From Candidatus Trichofilum aggregatum (GTDB taxonomy: Bacteria; Chloroflexota; Anaerolineae; Promineifilales; Promineifilaceae): a stretch of DNA of 64,000 bases. The translations under genes were made by a program, and so were the position numbers. Positions 33,996 through 42,654 of the stretch are shown here, one piece after another; within the stretch, counting starts at the first letter, position 1, and each line of letters starts with the position of its first letter. The notes under the pieces are model-generated. The model was not told the origin of the DNA. It did not search any database and saw only the letters and a program-made list of their open reading frames with translations. The stretch is taken from the NCBI GenBank assembly GCA_016716885.1, contig JADJUV010000173.1, positions 62,001 to 126,000 of the forward strand, read 5' to 3'.

Positions 33996-34700
33996 CTAAT
34001 TCCCCGCATTGAGAACGATAAATTTGCGAAATGCCCCTTGTGCCCAGCGGAACATACCCGCCAGAATCAGGGCCGAACCGATGATGGCGTACACATATTC
34101 CCAGGTTTGCAGGGGAATAAAGGCCGCTTTCATCAGTAGCAGTGGCGGTTGTGTCGGCCACAAGTAGAAGATCAAGCTATCAGAGAGGCCGTTGTGGTGC
34201 AGGAGTGGAATGCTCAAGAACACACTTACCACCAGCGTGGGAACCAGCAGTTCCGTGATCTGGTTGTAGCGAGCCACCATGACAAAGGCCATCAGGGTAT
34301 AGAAGGCCCCCAGCACAATGATGCCCAGTAAGAAGGGAACCACCTGGAAGCCGGTGCCGTAGGTAAAGAAGGTGATCACCAGGCTTTCCAACATCGCCAG
34401 GAAACCCAGGGCGATCACCTTCGCTAACAGGTATTCATTGAGGCTGAGCGGCGTAACAACCATACCTTGCAGAGAGCGTTCACTTTTGCCAAAAAGCACC
34501 AGTGCCGCCAGAAAAAGGTAGGTTGTTCCGGCCACGGCATAAAGAAAAAAGGCGGGAATCGCCAGTTTCAGCGCATCCTGAGCAAACATGCCGCGTAATA
34601 GCCAGATGACGACCAGGGCCAGCCCTGCGCTGAGGTGATAAATCTTGTTGCGCCATAATAGGCGCGTATCCAGTTGAATGGTTGCCAATAGACGTTTCAT
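33996..34700 (-). CDS. ABC exporter permease (fluoroquinolone-export type), middle gene
   Basis: A 234-residue six-span permease (start ATG 34700; MKRLLATIQLDTRLLWRNKI). The coupling motif is LFGKSERSLQGMVVTPLSLN, the same place as in its partner gene. The downstream part has LGIIVLGAFYTLMAFVMVAR and ends FRKFIVLNAGN. It starts 72 bases after the ATPase stop. It likely heterodimerises with the product of 33057-33785. The 210-bp gap between the two permeases contains the poly-G run, unlike the tight spacing elsewhere in the operon. Confidence 0.82.
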   Translation of the reverse strand: MKRLLATIQLDTRLLWRNKIYHLSAGLALVVIWLLRGMFAQDALKLAIPAFFLYAVAGTTYLFLAALVLFGKSERSLQGMVVTPLSLNEYLLAKVIALGFLAMLESLVITFFTYGTGFQVVPFLLGIIVLGAFYTLMAFVMVARYNQITELLVPTLVVSVFLSIPLLHHNGLSDSLIFYLWPTQPPLLLMKAAFIPLQTWEYVYAIIGSALILAGMFRWAQGAFRKFIVLNAGN

Positions 34701-34772
34701 GATGACATCCCTTTGAATCAGTGATAAGTGACCAGTAATAAACAACCGGTTACTGATAACTGGTTCCTCTTT

Positions 34773-35627
34773 TTAGCCCAATTCTCGGCCTGTAACCTGA
34801 ATGAATATCCGCTCCAGGGATGTTTCCTGGGTATGGATGGTCTGTACATCATCCCGTTGCAGCAGGCCAATGAATTCATTGTTATGGCCCAGACCATCGA
34901 GCGCGAATTCCTGGTTTTTCCAGGTTCCGTTTTGACCAAATTCAACCTGCACGCGGCGTTGACCATGGCGCACTTTCAGCGCTTTGGGGGTATCAATCAG
35001 CTTGATTTCCCCATCCACGATGAAGGCCACCCGATCACACAGTTCGTCGGCCACCTGCATGTTGTGGGTGGTCAGGAAAATGGTCCGTCCTTCATCCTTT
35101 AGCCCCTGAATCAAATCTTTAATGATTTTGGCATTCACCGGGTCCATACCCGAAGTGGGTTCATCGAGAAAGAGCAGTTCTGGCTTGTGCAGCAGGGCGC
35201 GGACAAAGTTAAGCCGCATCCGCATCCCTTTGGAGTATTGCCCGACCAGGGTGTCGCCATCTTCTTCCAACCCTACCATCGCCAGGAGCTTTTTGGGGTC
35301 TTCGGTCTCGCCACTGTAGAGGGAGCGGAAGTAGGCCAGGTTCTCCAGGGCGGTGAGACGCAGGTAATGGTTGGGCAGTTCAAAAGAGACGCCGATGTGC
35401 TCGTAGTAATCAGAGTGCCAGAGGTTTAGCTCTTTGCCCAACACGGTGATTTGCCCCTGGTAGCCTTTGAGGAGTCCGTTGAGTATTTTCTGGGTGGTTG
35501 ATTTGCCTGCTCCACTTGGTCCCAGGAAACCAAAGATTTCGCCTGGTTCAACGACAAAGTTCAGGTGACGAATGGCTGGTTTACTGCCGCCAGCATAAGT
35601 AAAGGTAAGGTCTTTGACGGTAATCAT
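34773..35627 (-). CDS. ABC exporter ATPase (multidrug/fluoroquinolone type)
   Basis: A 284-residue ATPase: Walker A GPSGAGKS (residues 40-47), Q-loop region in GVSFELPNHYLRLTALENL, signature YSKGMRMRLNF in place of LSGGQ, Walker B LLFLDEPTSGMDP, switch His in LTTHNMQVADELCD. A C-terminal extension of about 60 residues includes RRVQVEFGQNGTW and the Glu-Arg rich ETSLERIFIQVTGREL typical of DrrA-like drug exporters. It is preceded by the TetR gene (gap about 100 bases containing GGAACTCT repeats) and followed by two permeases. Confidence 0.9.
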   Translation of the reverse strand: MITVKDLTFTYAGGSKPAIRHLNFVVEPGEIFGFLGPSGAGKSTTQKILNGLLKGYQGQITVLGKELNLWHSDYYEHIGVSFELPNHYLRLTALENLAYFRSLYSGETEDPKKLLAMVGLEEDGDTLVGQYSKGMRMRLNFVRALLHKPELLFLDEPTSGMDPVNAKIIKDLIQGLKDEGRTIFLTTHNMQVADELCDRVAFIVDGEIKLIDTPKALKVRHGQRRVQVEFGQNGTWKNQEFALDGLGHNNEFIGLLQRDDVQTIHTQETSLERIFIQVTGRELG

Positions 35628-35639
35628 AGGAATTACTCC

Positions 35640-35720
35640 GGGGGAACTCTAGGAACTCTGGGAACTCTAGGAATTTTGGGAACCTGCGATGGGTGAGTTC
35701 CAACGAGTTCCCTCTGGTTC
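35640..35720. repeat. Short tandem repeat (GGGAACTCT units)
   Basis: GGGGGAACTCTAGGAACTCT continues as further GGAACTCT units, then returns as AGTTCCCTCTGGTTCC. Similar blocks lie at 25450-25475, 29118-29140 and 61045-61165. Confidence 0.7.
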
Positions 35721-35730
35721 CTATGCGTTC

Positions 35731-36390
35731 CTATGTCTTGTTATTGCCCAGCCCCATTTCTAGCATGTTCATTAATTGATCAAATAGTTCGTTCGCGGCC
35801 GCGCTCTTTTCCGTCAGTGATTGCCACCGTTCACCTAGCTCTTCCGGTCGGAGACCCAGCCGGTGAATCAGATAGTAGCCAAATTCGGTGATGAGGGTGT
35901 TGATGAGGAACGCGGCCGCGTCCACATCCAGGTCGGCTCGTAAATCACCCCGCGCCATCCCACTCTGCACCAACTGCTTAAAGTAAAGCCGTCCACTTTC
36001 CTTGCCCTGAGTCATCAACTCTTCCGGCAACTTCTGATTATTCATCGCCCGGTAGCCGAGTTGAGCCAGCTTAGGGTTGATAAACTCAAAGTTGATGCTC
36101 ACACTAAACAGCCAGCGCAAGAAAGGGAACGTCCCCATCTGCGGATCCGGCGGCTGAATAGAGGCCAGGATACGTTGCTTCTCCTGGAAAATCATGTCCA
36201 GGAGATAACGATACAGGTCAGCCTTATCGGCAAAGTATTGGTAAAAACTGCCTTTGGCGATACCCGCCTCGGCCACAATGCGTGAGATAGACGCGTTCTG
36301 GTAATCGTGGGTGGAAAACTCCGCGATCGCCAGGTCCAGAATCCGCTGGCGCTTTTCATCGGGGAGATTAAAAAAAGTCTCTTTCGGCAT
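35731..36390 (-). CDS. TetR/AcrR family repressor of the export operon
   Basis: A 219-residue regulator. The N-terminal HTH is LDLAIAEFSTHDYQNASISR, then IVAEAGIAKGSFYQYFADKA (residues 18-60), a textbook TetR pattern. The C-terminal ligand domain contains FPFLRWLFSVSINFEFINP and DAAAFLINTLITEFGYYL. It is the first gene of the minus-strand operon with the ABC exporter, so it probably represses the operon and is released by the exported compound. A large inverted repeat lies 140 bases before its start. Two GCGGCCGC sites lie in this gene, unlike the exporter genes behind it. Confidence 0.92.
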   Translation of the reverse strand: MPKETFFNLPDEKRQRILDLAIAEFSTHDYQNASISRIVAEAGIAKGSFYQYFADKADLYRYLLDMIFQEKQRILASIQPPDPQMGTFPFLRWLFSVSINFEFINPKLAQLGYRAMNNQKLPEELMTQGKESGRLYFKQLVQSGMARGDLRADLDVDAAAFLINTLITEFGYYLIHRLGLRPEELGERWQSLTEKSAAANELFDQLMNMLEMGLGNNKT

Positions 36391-36529
36391 ACTCCTCCTG
36401 TTTAGCTCAGGTGATTTACCACGTACCAGAGGGTGAATTAAGTCAGGGACGCAAACTCGCGTCTATTTTCCCGTTCACGATAGCCTCTTACGGGCTATTC
36501 CCTCTGAATCTGAGCATCCCATCTCCTTG

Positions 36530-36575
36530 TGACCGTGCAGTCATGTGACTGGTTAGTCATGTGACTACGCGGTCA
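36530..36575. promoter_or_regulatory. Probable TetR operator: 46-bp inverted repeat
   Basis: TGACCGTGCAGTCATGTGAC (36530-36549) and its counterpart ending CGCGGTCA (to 36575) match at 16 of 20 positions. The motif AGTCATGTGACT is also repeated directly at 36539 and 36555, and a further TGTGACCG half site lies at 36591. The position is upstream of the TetR gene. Confidence 0.6.
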
Positions 36576-36639
36576 TATTCTAGGCAATATTGTGACCGTT
36601 GTCAATAGTTTCCGAGCGATTGAGGGTTAAGTCATCAGG

Positions 36640-36870
36640 CTAGTACAGTTTTACGAAAGTAGGATGTATGTTTTTATGACAAGTCACACCATTCGTTTGT
36701 CGCCGGAACCCCACCCGCCCCCAGGGGCGGGGAACTTTCTAAAGTGCCGGTTTGCGAGCGCGGCGGCGCGCTCGAAAACCGGCACTTCTGGTATTTTCCC
36801 CTTCCCGACGGAAAGGGGCAGGGGGATGGGTCTTCCGACTAAACCTGCCAAGGACTTGGGTAAAGCTGTG
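36640..36870. repeat. Repeat family D, copy 2
   Basis: The element opens TAGTACAGTTTTACGAAAG and ends GACTTGGGTAAAGCTGTG, carrying GGGATGGGTCTTCCGACT, a GC-rich hairpin (GTGCCGGTTT...AAACCGGCAC) and CCAGGGGCGGGGAA. The ends correspond to those of the 24560 copy. Element A2 abuts it directly. Confidence 0.7.
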
Positions 36871-36986
36871 CTATAGCTGTTCAGATAATCATTTGGGGTC
36901 TTGGTTCGTAGTGACCGCTTTAGCGGGCTGGCGTTAGCCCGCTAAAGCGGTCACTACAGACAAAATCTTTTTCTTGAACGCTATAG
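36871..36986. mobile_element. MITE-like element A2
   Basis: It begins CTATAGCTGTTCAGATAATC and ends TCTTTTTCTTGAACGCTATAG, the reverse orientation of A1, with the 22-bp hairpin GTAGTGACCGCTTTAGCGGG inside. Length is 116 bp. It encodes nothing. Confidence 0.75.
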
Positions 36987-37590
36987 TTCCCAACCCAATA
37001 CAGCCCTCTTGCACAAATACGATCTGGCGAAGGGGTCAATTTGCGGCCGCGTCGTGCATCAAACAACCCCACCACCTATGACGTTTCACGCCTTTTTTAC
37101 GCCCCCTGCCCCCACATATGGGGGTATCGTCTCATGGTTTTTCCTAATGTTGGGGGTCATAGGAAGCCGCGGCCGCGAACCTTAAAAAATTCATTTTTGC
37201 CCAAAAAATCAAACCCTAAAATATCGAACCTTTTAAGGAAAACAGGACTATTTTTAATTGCCCGGCTTAAGTCGTTCTGTTAGAATGGGGAAACCACTTG
37301 CAAGCAAACCCCTCACCAAAAATGGAGCCAGGACACCGGGGAAGGCCATTGCAGTCTTGCAAAAAGCTGTCCGTTATAAACAACTAACCACCAGCAACAG
37401 TATATTGTTCTGAGCCTGGGTTCAGGAGAATTATTTATTGTCGCTTGTGACAATTTGCAAACGGGGTAGACGCAGGTGGTAACAGGATGTTCCTTTCATG
37501 AATCATGAGGGACCATCCATTCAGGATATGGTCGTTTGGGAGCGGCCATAACCGCAGAGAAAATATTTTTTGCTAGAGAGGGAAGAGAAT
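36987..37590. other. Spacer upstream of dnaA
   Basis: About 600 bases without a gene. It contains two GCGGCCGC sites (37043, 37169) and a small palindrome (ATTGTCGCTTGTGACAAT near 37437). No clear cluster of DnaA boxes (TTATCCACA or one mismatch) was found by eye, so an origin cannot be called here. Confidence 0.5.
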
Positions 37591-38952
37591 ATGTTATCAC
37601 CTACGGCCGCCTGGAAAGCAACCCTGGGAGAGTTAGAGTTACAGATGACCAAAGCTACCTTCAACACCTGGTTGAAGGATACCCGCTTGCTCACTTGTGA
37701 TGGCAACACCTACGTCATCGGTGTGCGCAACGATTACGCCAAAGATTGGCTCGAAAACCGCCTGCAAGACACCATTTTACGCACCCTCGTCGCCATTACC
37801 GATCGACCCGTCTTGCTTCGTTTTACCGTTGGGGGTGATGAATTAGCCTCACCCATCGCCTCATTGAACGGTCGCCATGCCGTAAATGGGAATGGCAGCA
37901 ACGGTCATGCCCCGGAAATTGTGAGTAATGCCCTGACCGATGGGTTATACACCCGGTACACCTTTGCTACCTTCATTGTGGGTGACAGCAACCGCCTGGC
38001 GCACGCGGCCGCGCTCGCTGTCGCTGAAAAACCAGGCAAAACCTACAATCCCCTGTTCATCTATGGCGGGGTCGGGCTGGGCAAAACCCATCTCATGCAC
38101 GCCATCGGCCACAAATGTGCCCAGATTGGCTACAACATCTGCTACGTCTCCTCAGAAACCTTCACCAACGACCTGGTTCAATCCATTCGTACCCAGAAAA
38201 TGGCCGAGTTCCGCGAGAAATATCGCACCCCCGATGTGTTGCTCATTGACGATGTGCAATTTGTCGCGGGCAAAGAGAGCACCCAGGAAGAGCTATTTCA
38301 TACCTTCAACGATCTGCACGGTCAGGGCAAACAAGTCGTACTTTCTAGTGACCGCCCACCAAAGGCCATGTCTACCCTGGAAGATCGGCTTAAGTCCCGC
38401 TTTGAATGGGGCCTCATGGCCGACATTCAGATGCCTAACGTGGAAACGCGCAAAGCCATTCTCCAGGCCAAAGCGGAAGAAGGGCACATCGTCATTCCCG
38501 AAATGGTGCTGGATTTGATCGCGCATCGTTTTCGTAACAACATCCGGGAGTTAGAGGGGGCGCTCAATAAAGTCATCGCCTATTCTCAACTAACCGGCGC
38601 TCCTATTGATATGCAACTGGTGAATATGGCTCTGGCTGATTTGACCAGCGTGCCCCAGCATGTCACGCTGGCGCAGGTGCTTCAGGTGGTCATGGATCAT
38701 TATGGGGTGACACTCAGCGAAATGCAGGACAGCGGCCGCGCCAAACGAGTCTCCTTCCCCCGGCAGGTCGCCATGTACCTGGCCCGCACCGAAACCGACG
38801 AATCGTTTCCGACCATTGGTGACTATCTTGGCGGCCGCGATCATACGACCATTTTGTACGGCTACGAAAAAGTAGCCGAGCTTCTAGAAACCGATGCGGA
38901 AGTGCGCCGTGATGTCATGGCTATCAAAAGTGCCTTGTATGCCGTGAGCTAA
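37591..38952 (+). CDS. dnaA: Chromosomal replication initiator protein DnaA
   Basis: A 453-residue initiator: domain I (residues 1-80, AWKATLGELELQMTKATFNT), a short linker with NGNGSNG, AAA+ domain III and DNA-binding domain IV. Walker A is GGVGLGKTH near residue 162, Walker B LLIDDVQF near residue 222, then sensor I VVLSSDRPP, and NIRELEGALNKVIAY. The domain IV signature is GGRDHTTILYGYEKV. It binds ATP and DnaA boxes to open the origin. The start ATG 37591 follows GGAAGAG. The linker (domain II) is short. dnaN is not the next gene, which is unusual. Three GCGGCCGC sites lie inside, two in conserved domain IV as SGR and GGR. Confidence 0.97.
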   Translation: MLSPTAAWKATLGELELQMTKATFNTWLKDTRLLTCDGNTYVIGVRNDYAKDWLENRLQDTILRTLVAITDRPVLLRFTVGGDELASPIASLNGRHAVNGNGSNGHAPEIVSNALTDGLYTRYTFATFIVGDSNRLAHAAALAVAEKPGKTYNPLFIYGGVGLGKTHLMHAIGHKCAQIGYNICYVSSETFTNDLVQSIRTQKMAEFREKYRTPDVLLIDDVQFVAGKESTQEELFHTFNDLHGQGKQVVLSSDRPPKAMSTLEDRLKSRFEWGLMADIQMPNVETRKAILQAKAEEGHIVIPEMVLDLIAHRFRNNIRELEGALNKVIAYSQLTGAPIDMQLVNMALADLTSVPQHVTLAQVLQVVMDHYGVTLSEMQDSGRAKRVSFPRQVAMYLARTETDESFPTIGDYLGGRDHTTILYGYEKVAELLETDAEVRRDVMAIKSALYAVS

Positions 38953-39000
38953 AACGTCGTGCGTCACTGATTGGCGTTCACCGCCGCAGCGCGTAAAATC

Positions 39001-39031
39001 AGGCCAGCCTCAGATGAGGCTGGCTTTTTTT
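39001..39031 (+). terminator. Rho-independent terminator after dnaA
   Basis: GCCAGCCTCA and TGAGGCTGGC form a perfect 10-bp stem with a 2-base loop, followed by seven T residues. Confidence 0.92.
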
Positions 39032-39074
39032 GTCCAACTCGAAACCTGAAACTCGCAACTCGAAACTCCCCCCC

Positions 39075-39974
39075 ATGCCCCTGATTCACGAACAAACCTT
39101 CCCTGTCCGTTACGACGATTGTGACCCTTACGGCCATGTGAACCATGTGGCCTACTTGCGTCTGATGCAAGAAGTCGCTTTTGCGGCGTCCGCGGCCGCG
39201 GGCTACGACTTTGCCCGTTATCAACAAAGTGGCCGCACCTGGCTCATCCGCGAAACCGATATCGAATATCTACAACCACTCCATTATGGCGACAGCGTAA
39301 CGATCAAGACCTGGGTTGTGGATTTCCGGCGCGTGCGCTCACGCCGGGCCTATGAATTTTACCGGGCCGGCACCACGGATTGTGTCGCTCGGGCTTCTAC
39401 CGAATGGGTCTTTCTGGATGCCCAGACCTTGCGCCCAGCCACGATCCCCCCGGAAATGATGCTGGCCTTTTTCCCCGAAGGTGCTCCCGAACCGGCTACC
39501 CGACGCCCTCGAATGGCTGAACTACCGCCGCCACCACCCCATGTCTTCGTCCAGGTGCGCCGGGTGGAATGGCGCGATTTGGACATGGTGGGGCATGTAA
39601 ATAATGCCAACTATATGGCATATTTAGAAGATTGTGCTATACAGGTTGCGGCCGCGTGTGGATGGCCTTTGTCGCGTATGTCAGAAAAAGGGTTTGCCAT
39701 CATCGCCCGTCGCTACCAGATCGAATATCACCAATCAGCCTATTTAGGGGATGACCTCGCTGTCAGCACCTGGTTTGCCAGCCACCGACCCGCCAGTGCC
39801 AGCCGCTACTACACCATTACTCGCCCGGCCGATGGCGCGCTCATTGTCCGAGCGCAGGCCCGGTGGGCGTGGGTAGCGCGGGAAACAGGACGTCCTCAGC
39901 GTATCCCATCTGACTTTTTAGCTGATTTTGCGTCTAACCGAATTGAACAGGAGAGACAGGAAACTGAAGACTGA
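39075..39974 (+). CDS. Double-hotdog acyl-thioesterase
   Basis: A 299-residue protein with two 4HBT hotdog domains. The first has VRYDDCDPYGHVNHVAYLRL near residue 12 and the second VEWRDLDMVGHVNNANYMAY near residue 165; each carries the D(x)GHVN catalytic signature of YbgC/FatA-like acyl-CoA or acyl-ACP thioesterases. A Pro-rich linker (ELPPPPPHVF) joins the halves. The true start is the ATG at 39075; the frame before it is the terminator and a GAAACTC-type tandem repeat. Substrate length is unknown. Confidence 0.85.
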   Translation: MPLIHEQTFPVRYDDCDPYGHVNHVAYLRLMQEVAFAASAAAGYDFARYQQSGRTWLIRETDIEYLQPLHYGDSVTIKTWVVDFRRVRSRRAYEFYRAGTTDCVARASTEWVFLDAQTLRPATIPPEMMLAFFPEGAPEPATRRPRMAELPPPPPHVFVQVRRVEWRDLDMVGHVNNANYMAYLEDCAIQVAAACGWPLSRMSEKGFAIIARRYQIEYHQSAYLGDDLAVSTWFASHRPASASRYYTITRPADGALIVRAQARWAWVARETGRPQRIPSDFLADFASNRIEQERQETED

Positions 39975-40048
39975 GTTACCCCTCAGTCTCCCCTTTCTCA
40001 ATCTCTCATTCTTTTAATCTCTCACTCTCTGCCTGTAGGAGGACACAT

Positions 40049-40903
40049 ATGATAGTTCGTCGTTTTTTCGGTATTCTTATTTTGTTGACCGGCATTTTTG
40101 GTCTGGTACTTGGGGTCATTGGCCTGCAAGCGGCCAACAATCTCATTGATCAGCTAGGTGTCGCCCTCAACGATACAATAGAGTTAACCGTCACCAATCT
40201 GGACAACGTGCATGAAACATTGGTTGTCACCAAATCCTCTTTGCGTGAAGCCACTGTCGCCATTGATACGGTGCAAATAACCGCCCTCGACCTCTCCACT
40301 ACGATTACCGAAACACGCCCCTTTCTCAACAGCGTGAATGAAGTAGCCACGAGTAGCGTACCCACAAGCCTAGACGCCTTTCAGGAAGCTATTCCTAATA
40401 TCGCCGAAGTAGCCGGGGGCATTGACGATGCCATGACGGCCCTGAGTAATTTCACCTTTGCCACCCAACTACTCGGAGTAGACCTGGGGTTTGATCTGGG
40501 TATTTCCTACGCGCCCGCCGTGCCCTTTGATGAAACGATTACCCAGTTGGGAGCCAGTCTGGAAGGGTTGCCCGAAAGCCTGCGGACGTTAGACACAGAA
40601 ATTCAGGTGACCAGTGATAATCTGGTGGTTATCAGCCAGGACGTTGAAAAACTATCTGCTGACATTGGCAATATTAACGCGCAACTCCGCCGCTTTGATC
40701 CGGTCGTAGATGGGTACATCAAAACCGTTTCCGATCTGCGATTCTCTGCCAACCAGGCCCGCCAAAATATTGATCAGCAAATGGCTAGCCTGAAGATGGG
40801 TATCAACTTCATCTTCTTGTGGTTAGCGCTTATGCAAATTACACCCCTGTATTTGGGGTCAAAGCTGATATTTGGCAAGAAAGATGATGTGTTGATTCCA
40901 TAA
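40049..40903 (+). CDS. Membrane protein with long coiled-coil-like ectodomain
   Basis: A 284-residue protein with an N-terminal span (FFGILILLTGIFGLVLGVIG), about 210 residues rich in Thr, Val, Leu, Asp and Asn in heptad-like order (TNLDNVHETLVVTKSSLREA, SADIGNINAQLRRFD), and a second span near the C-terminus (FIFLWLALMQITPLYLG). The layout, with both termini cytoplasmic and a helical loop outside, recalls methyl-accepting-receptor or Apolipoprotein-like stalks, but the family is not recognised. AGGAGG lies just before the ATG. It lies between a tandem repeat and element A3. Confidence 0.6.
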   Translation: MIVRRFFGILILLTGIFGLVLGVIGLQAANNLIDQLGVALNDTIELTVTNLDNVHETLVVTKSSLREATVAIDTVQITALDLSTTITETRPFLNSVNEVATSSVPTSLDAFQEAIPNIAEVAGGIDDAMTALSNFTFATQLLGVDLGFDLGISYAPAVPFDETITQLGASLEGLPESLRTLDTEIQVTSDNLVVISQDVEKLSADIGNINAQLRRFDPVVDGYIKTVSDLRFSANQARQNIDQQMASLKMGINFIFLWLALMQITPLYLGSKLIFGKKDDVLIP

Positions 40904-40910
40904 GGGGAGT

Positions 40911-41024
40911 TATAGCTTCAAGAAAAAGACTCGGTTCGTAGTGACCGCTTTAGCGGGCTAGCGGTGGCCCGCTAAAGCGGTCACTACGAACCAAAACCCC
41001 CAATGATTATCTAAACATCTATAG
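40911..41024. mobile_element. MITE-like element A3
   Basis: It begins TATAGCTTCAAGAAAAAGAC and ends AATGATTATCTAAACATCTATAG, same orientation as A1, and holds a hairpin of about 28-bp arms (GGTTCGTAGTGACCGCTTTA...). Length is 114 bp. Confidence 0.75.
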
Positions 41025-41100
41025 CTTAGAAGAGAAAAGCGCAGAGCCGCGGCCGCAAGCCCTGTCTCTGTGCTTTTTGTTTTACCCGTAAAAATCGCCC

Positions 41101-42341
41101 ATGAAAAATATACTCTTGCCCACAGTTGGTAGCGTCGGAGATGTGCCCCCTTTATCGCCCTGGGATTAGGCTTGCGGGCGCGGGGGTTGCGGCCGCATCT
41201 CATCGCCAACGAACATTTTCGGGCACTCATCACCAAACAGGGGCTTGATTTCATCCCCATGGGCACTGCCGCCCAATACCGCCAAATGGTCGAAAACCCA
41301 GACCTGTGGCATCCCGCCAAAGGGTTTCAGGTGTTGGTTGACCATTCGATTGGCCCGTATGTGCAACCCCTTTACGACATCATCGCTGGTTTTAATCCGG
41401 CCAACACAGTCGTAGTATCGGCGGGCGTGTTATACGGTGCTCGCATCGCCCATGAAAAACTGGGGATGCCCTGGCTCACCGTCCATCTACAACCCGCCCT
41501 ATTTCGCACCGTTTACGATACGCCGCCTCTGGGTAGTGCCGTCTTTCCCCCCTGGCTTCCCCGTGCCGCCAAACGGTTCTTGTTCCGCTTGCTGGATAAA
41601 ACGGTGATTGACCGGGCCATTGGGGCCAAAGTGAATCCCGTACGACAGGCGTTGGGGCTGCGGCCGCAAACCGGCTTCTTCGCTGACAGTTATCACGCCC
41701 CCCAGAAAAGCCTGGGCCTCTTCCCCCCCTGGTTCGCCCCACCCCAACCCGATTGGCCGCCTCAGGTAGAGCTAACCGGTTTCATCCAATTTGATGGCAG
41801 TGATCAGACTGGCCTGTCACCGGCTCTGCAAACTTTTCTGGATGAAGGGGAGCCGCCCCTGGCCTTCACCGCGGGTACAGCTATGCAACACGGCGCAGAA
41901 TTTTTCCAGGTCTCGGTCGCGGCCGCGCAAACCCTCAATCGCCGCGCCATCCTACTCACCCGCCACCGCGAACAACTCCCCCCAACCTTGCCCCCAGGGA
42001 TCATCGCCATCGAGTATGCCCCGTTCAGTGAGCTACTACCACGAGTAGCCCTACTGGTTCATCACGGTGGCATCGGCACAGTCGCCCAGACATTGGCCGC
42101 AGGCATCCCCCAACTCGTCCATCCCCTGGCCCACGACCAACCAGACAACGCCCGCCGATTACAGCGGCTAGGCGTGGGTGCGACCATCCTTCCCTCAACG
42201 TACCGCCCGCCAAAGGTGGTCGCCACCTTAAACCAACTCCTGACCGATGCGGATGTAGCCCAATCTTGTCAAAAATGGGCACAGAAAGTAGATTTCGCGG
42301 CCGCGTTGCAGGCCACCTGTGATGGAATCGCCTCCGTCTAA
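41101..42341 (+). pseudogene. GT1 (UGT-like) glycosyltransferase, frameshifted near the start
   Basis: A nucleotide-sugar glycosyltransferase of the GT1/MGT type, acting on a small lipophilic acceptor. The ATG at 41101 gives MKNILLPTVGSVGDV, the GxxGDV start of the family, but the frame then hits a stop at 41167. The correct continuation, PFIALGLGLRARGLRPHL, runs one base off. Adding one C to the C5 run at 41146-41150 joins them into 413 residues. The C-terminal donor motif is complete: VALLVHHGGIGTVAQTLAAG, IPQLVHPLAHDQPDNARRL. Without repair only the part from 41172 is open. The gene lies between element A3 and the LacI locus. Natural mutation or sequence error is undecided. Confidence 0.82.
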
Positions 42342-42530
42342 AAAATCGGCCCCAAATTAGCCCAAATTGACCCGAATCTTATAGTAGCAACGGGCATAAT
42401 CTACGGTTTTTCGCCCCTCGCCCCGTCGGGTATATTTCCCATTCGTGCTAATTCGTGAAATTCGTGGCCAAACCTCTTTGGTTCTTGGCTCCTCTGCTTT
42501 GAACAAACTGCCCAAATAAAATCCCTTGTT

Positions 42531-42607
42531 ATGCAACATGTTGCCTGTAAACTGCTTGACAATGCAACCGGTTGCATCTATAATCCCTTCCATGCAAACG
42601 GTTGCAT
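42531..42607 (+). promoter_or_regulatory. LacI-family promoter with three ATGCAAnnnnTTGCAT operators
   Basis: TTGACA (42556-42561) and TATAAT (42579-42584) are separated by exactly 17 bases, a consensus sigma-70 promoter. The spacer is itself the perfect palindrome ATGCAACCGGTTGCAT (42562-42577). Near-copies lie at 42531-42546 (ATGCAACATGTTGCCT) and 42592-42607 (ATGCAAACGGTTGCAT). The central CG of the last two matches LacI/GalR operators. Repressor bound in the spacer would block RNA polymerase, which predicts autoregulation. Confidence 0.88.
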
Positions 42608-42654
42608 AATCAAGTAAATACCCACTGCATAGTCCTATTCCATTGTCCCTAGTT

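Noticed and set aside
36987..37590. oriC upstream of dnaA
   Set aside because: No DnaA-box cluster or clear AT-rich unwinding element found by eye.
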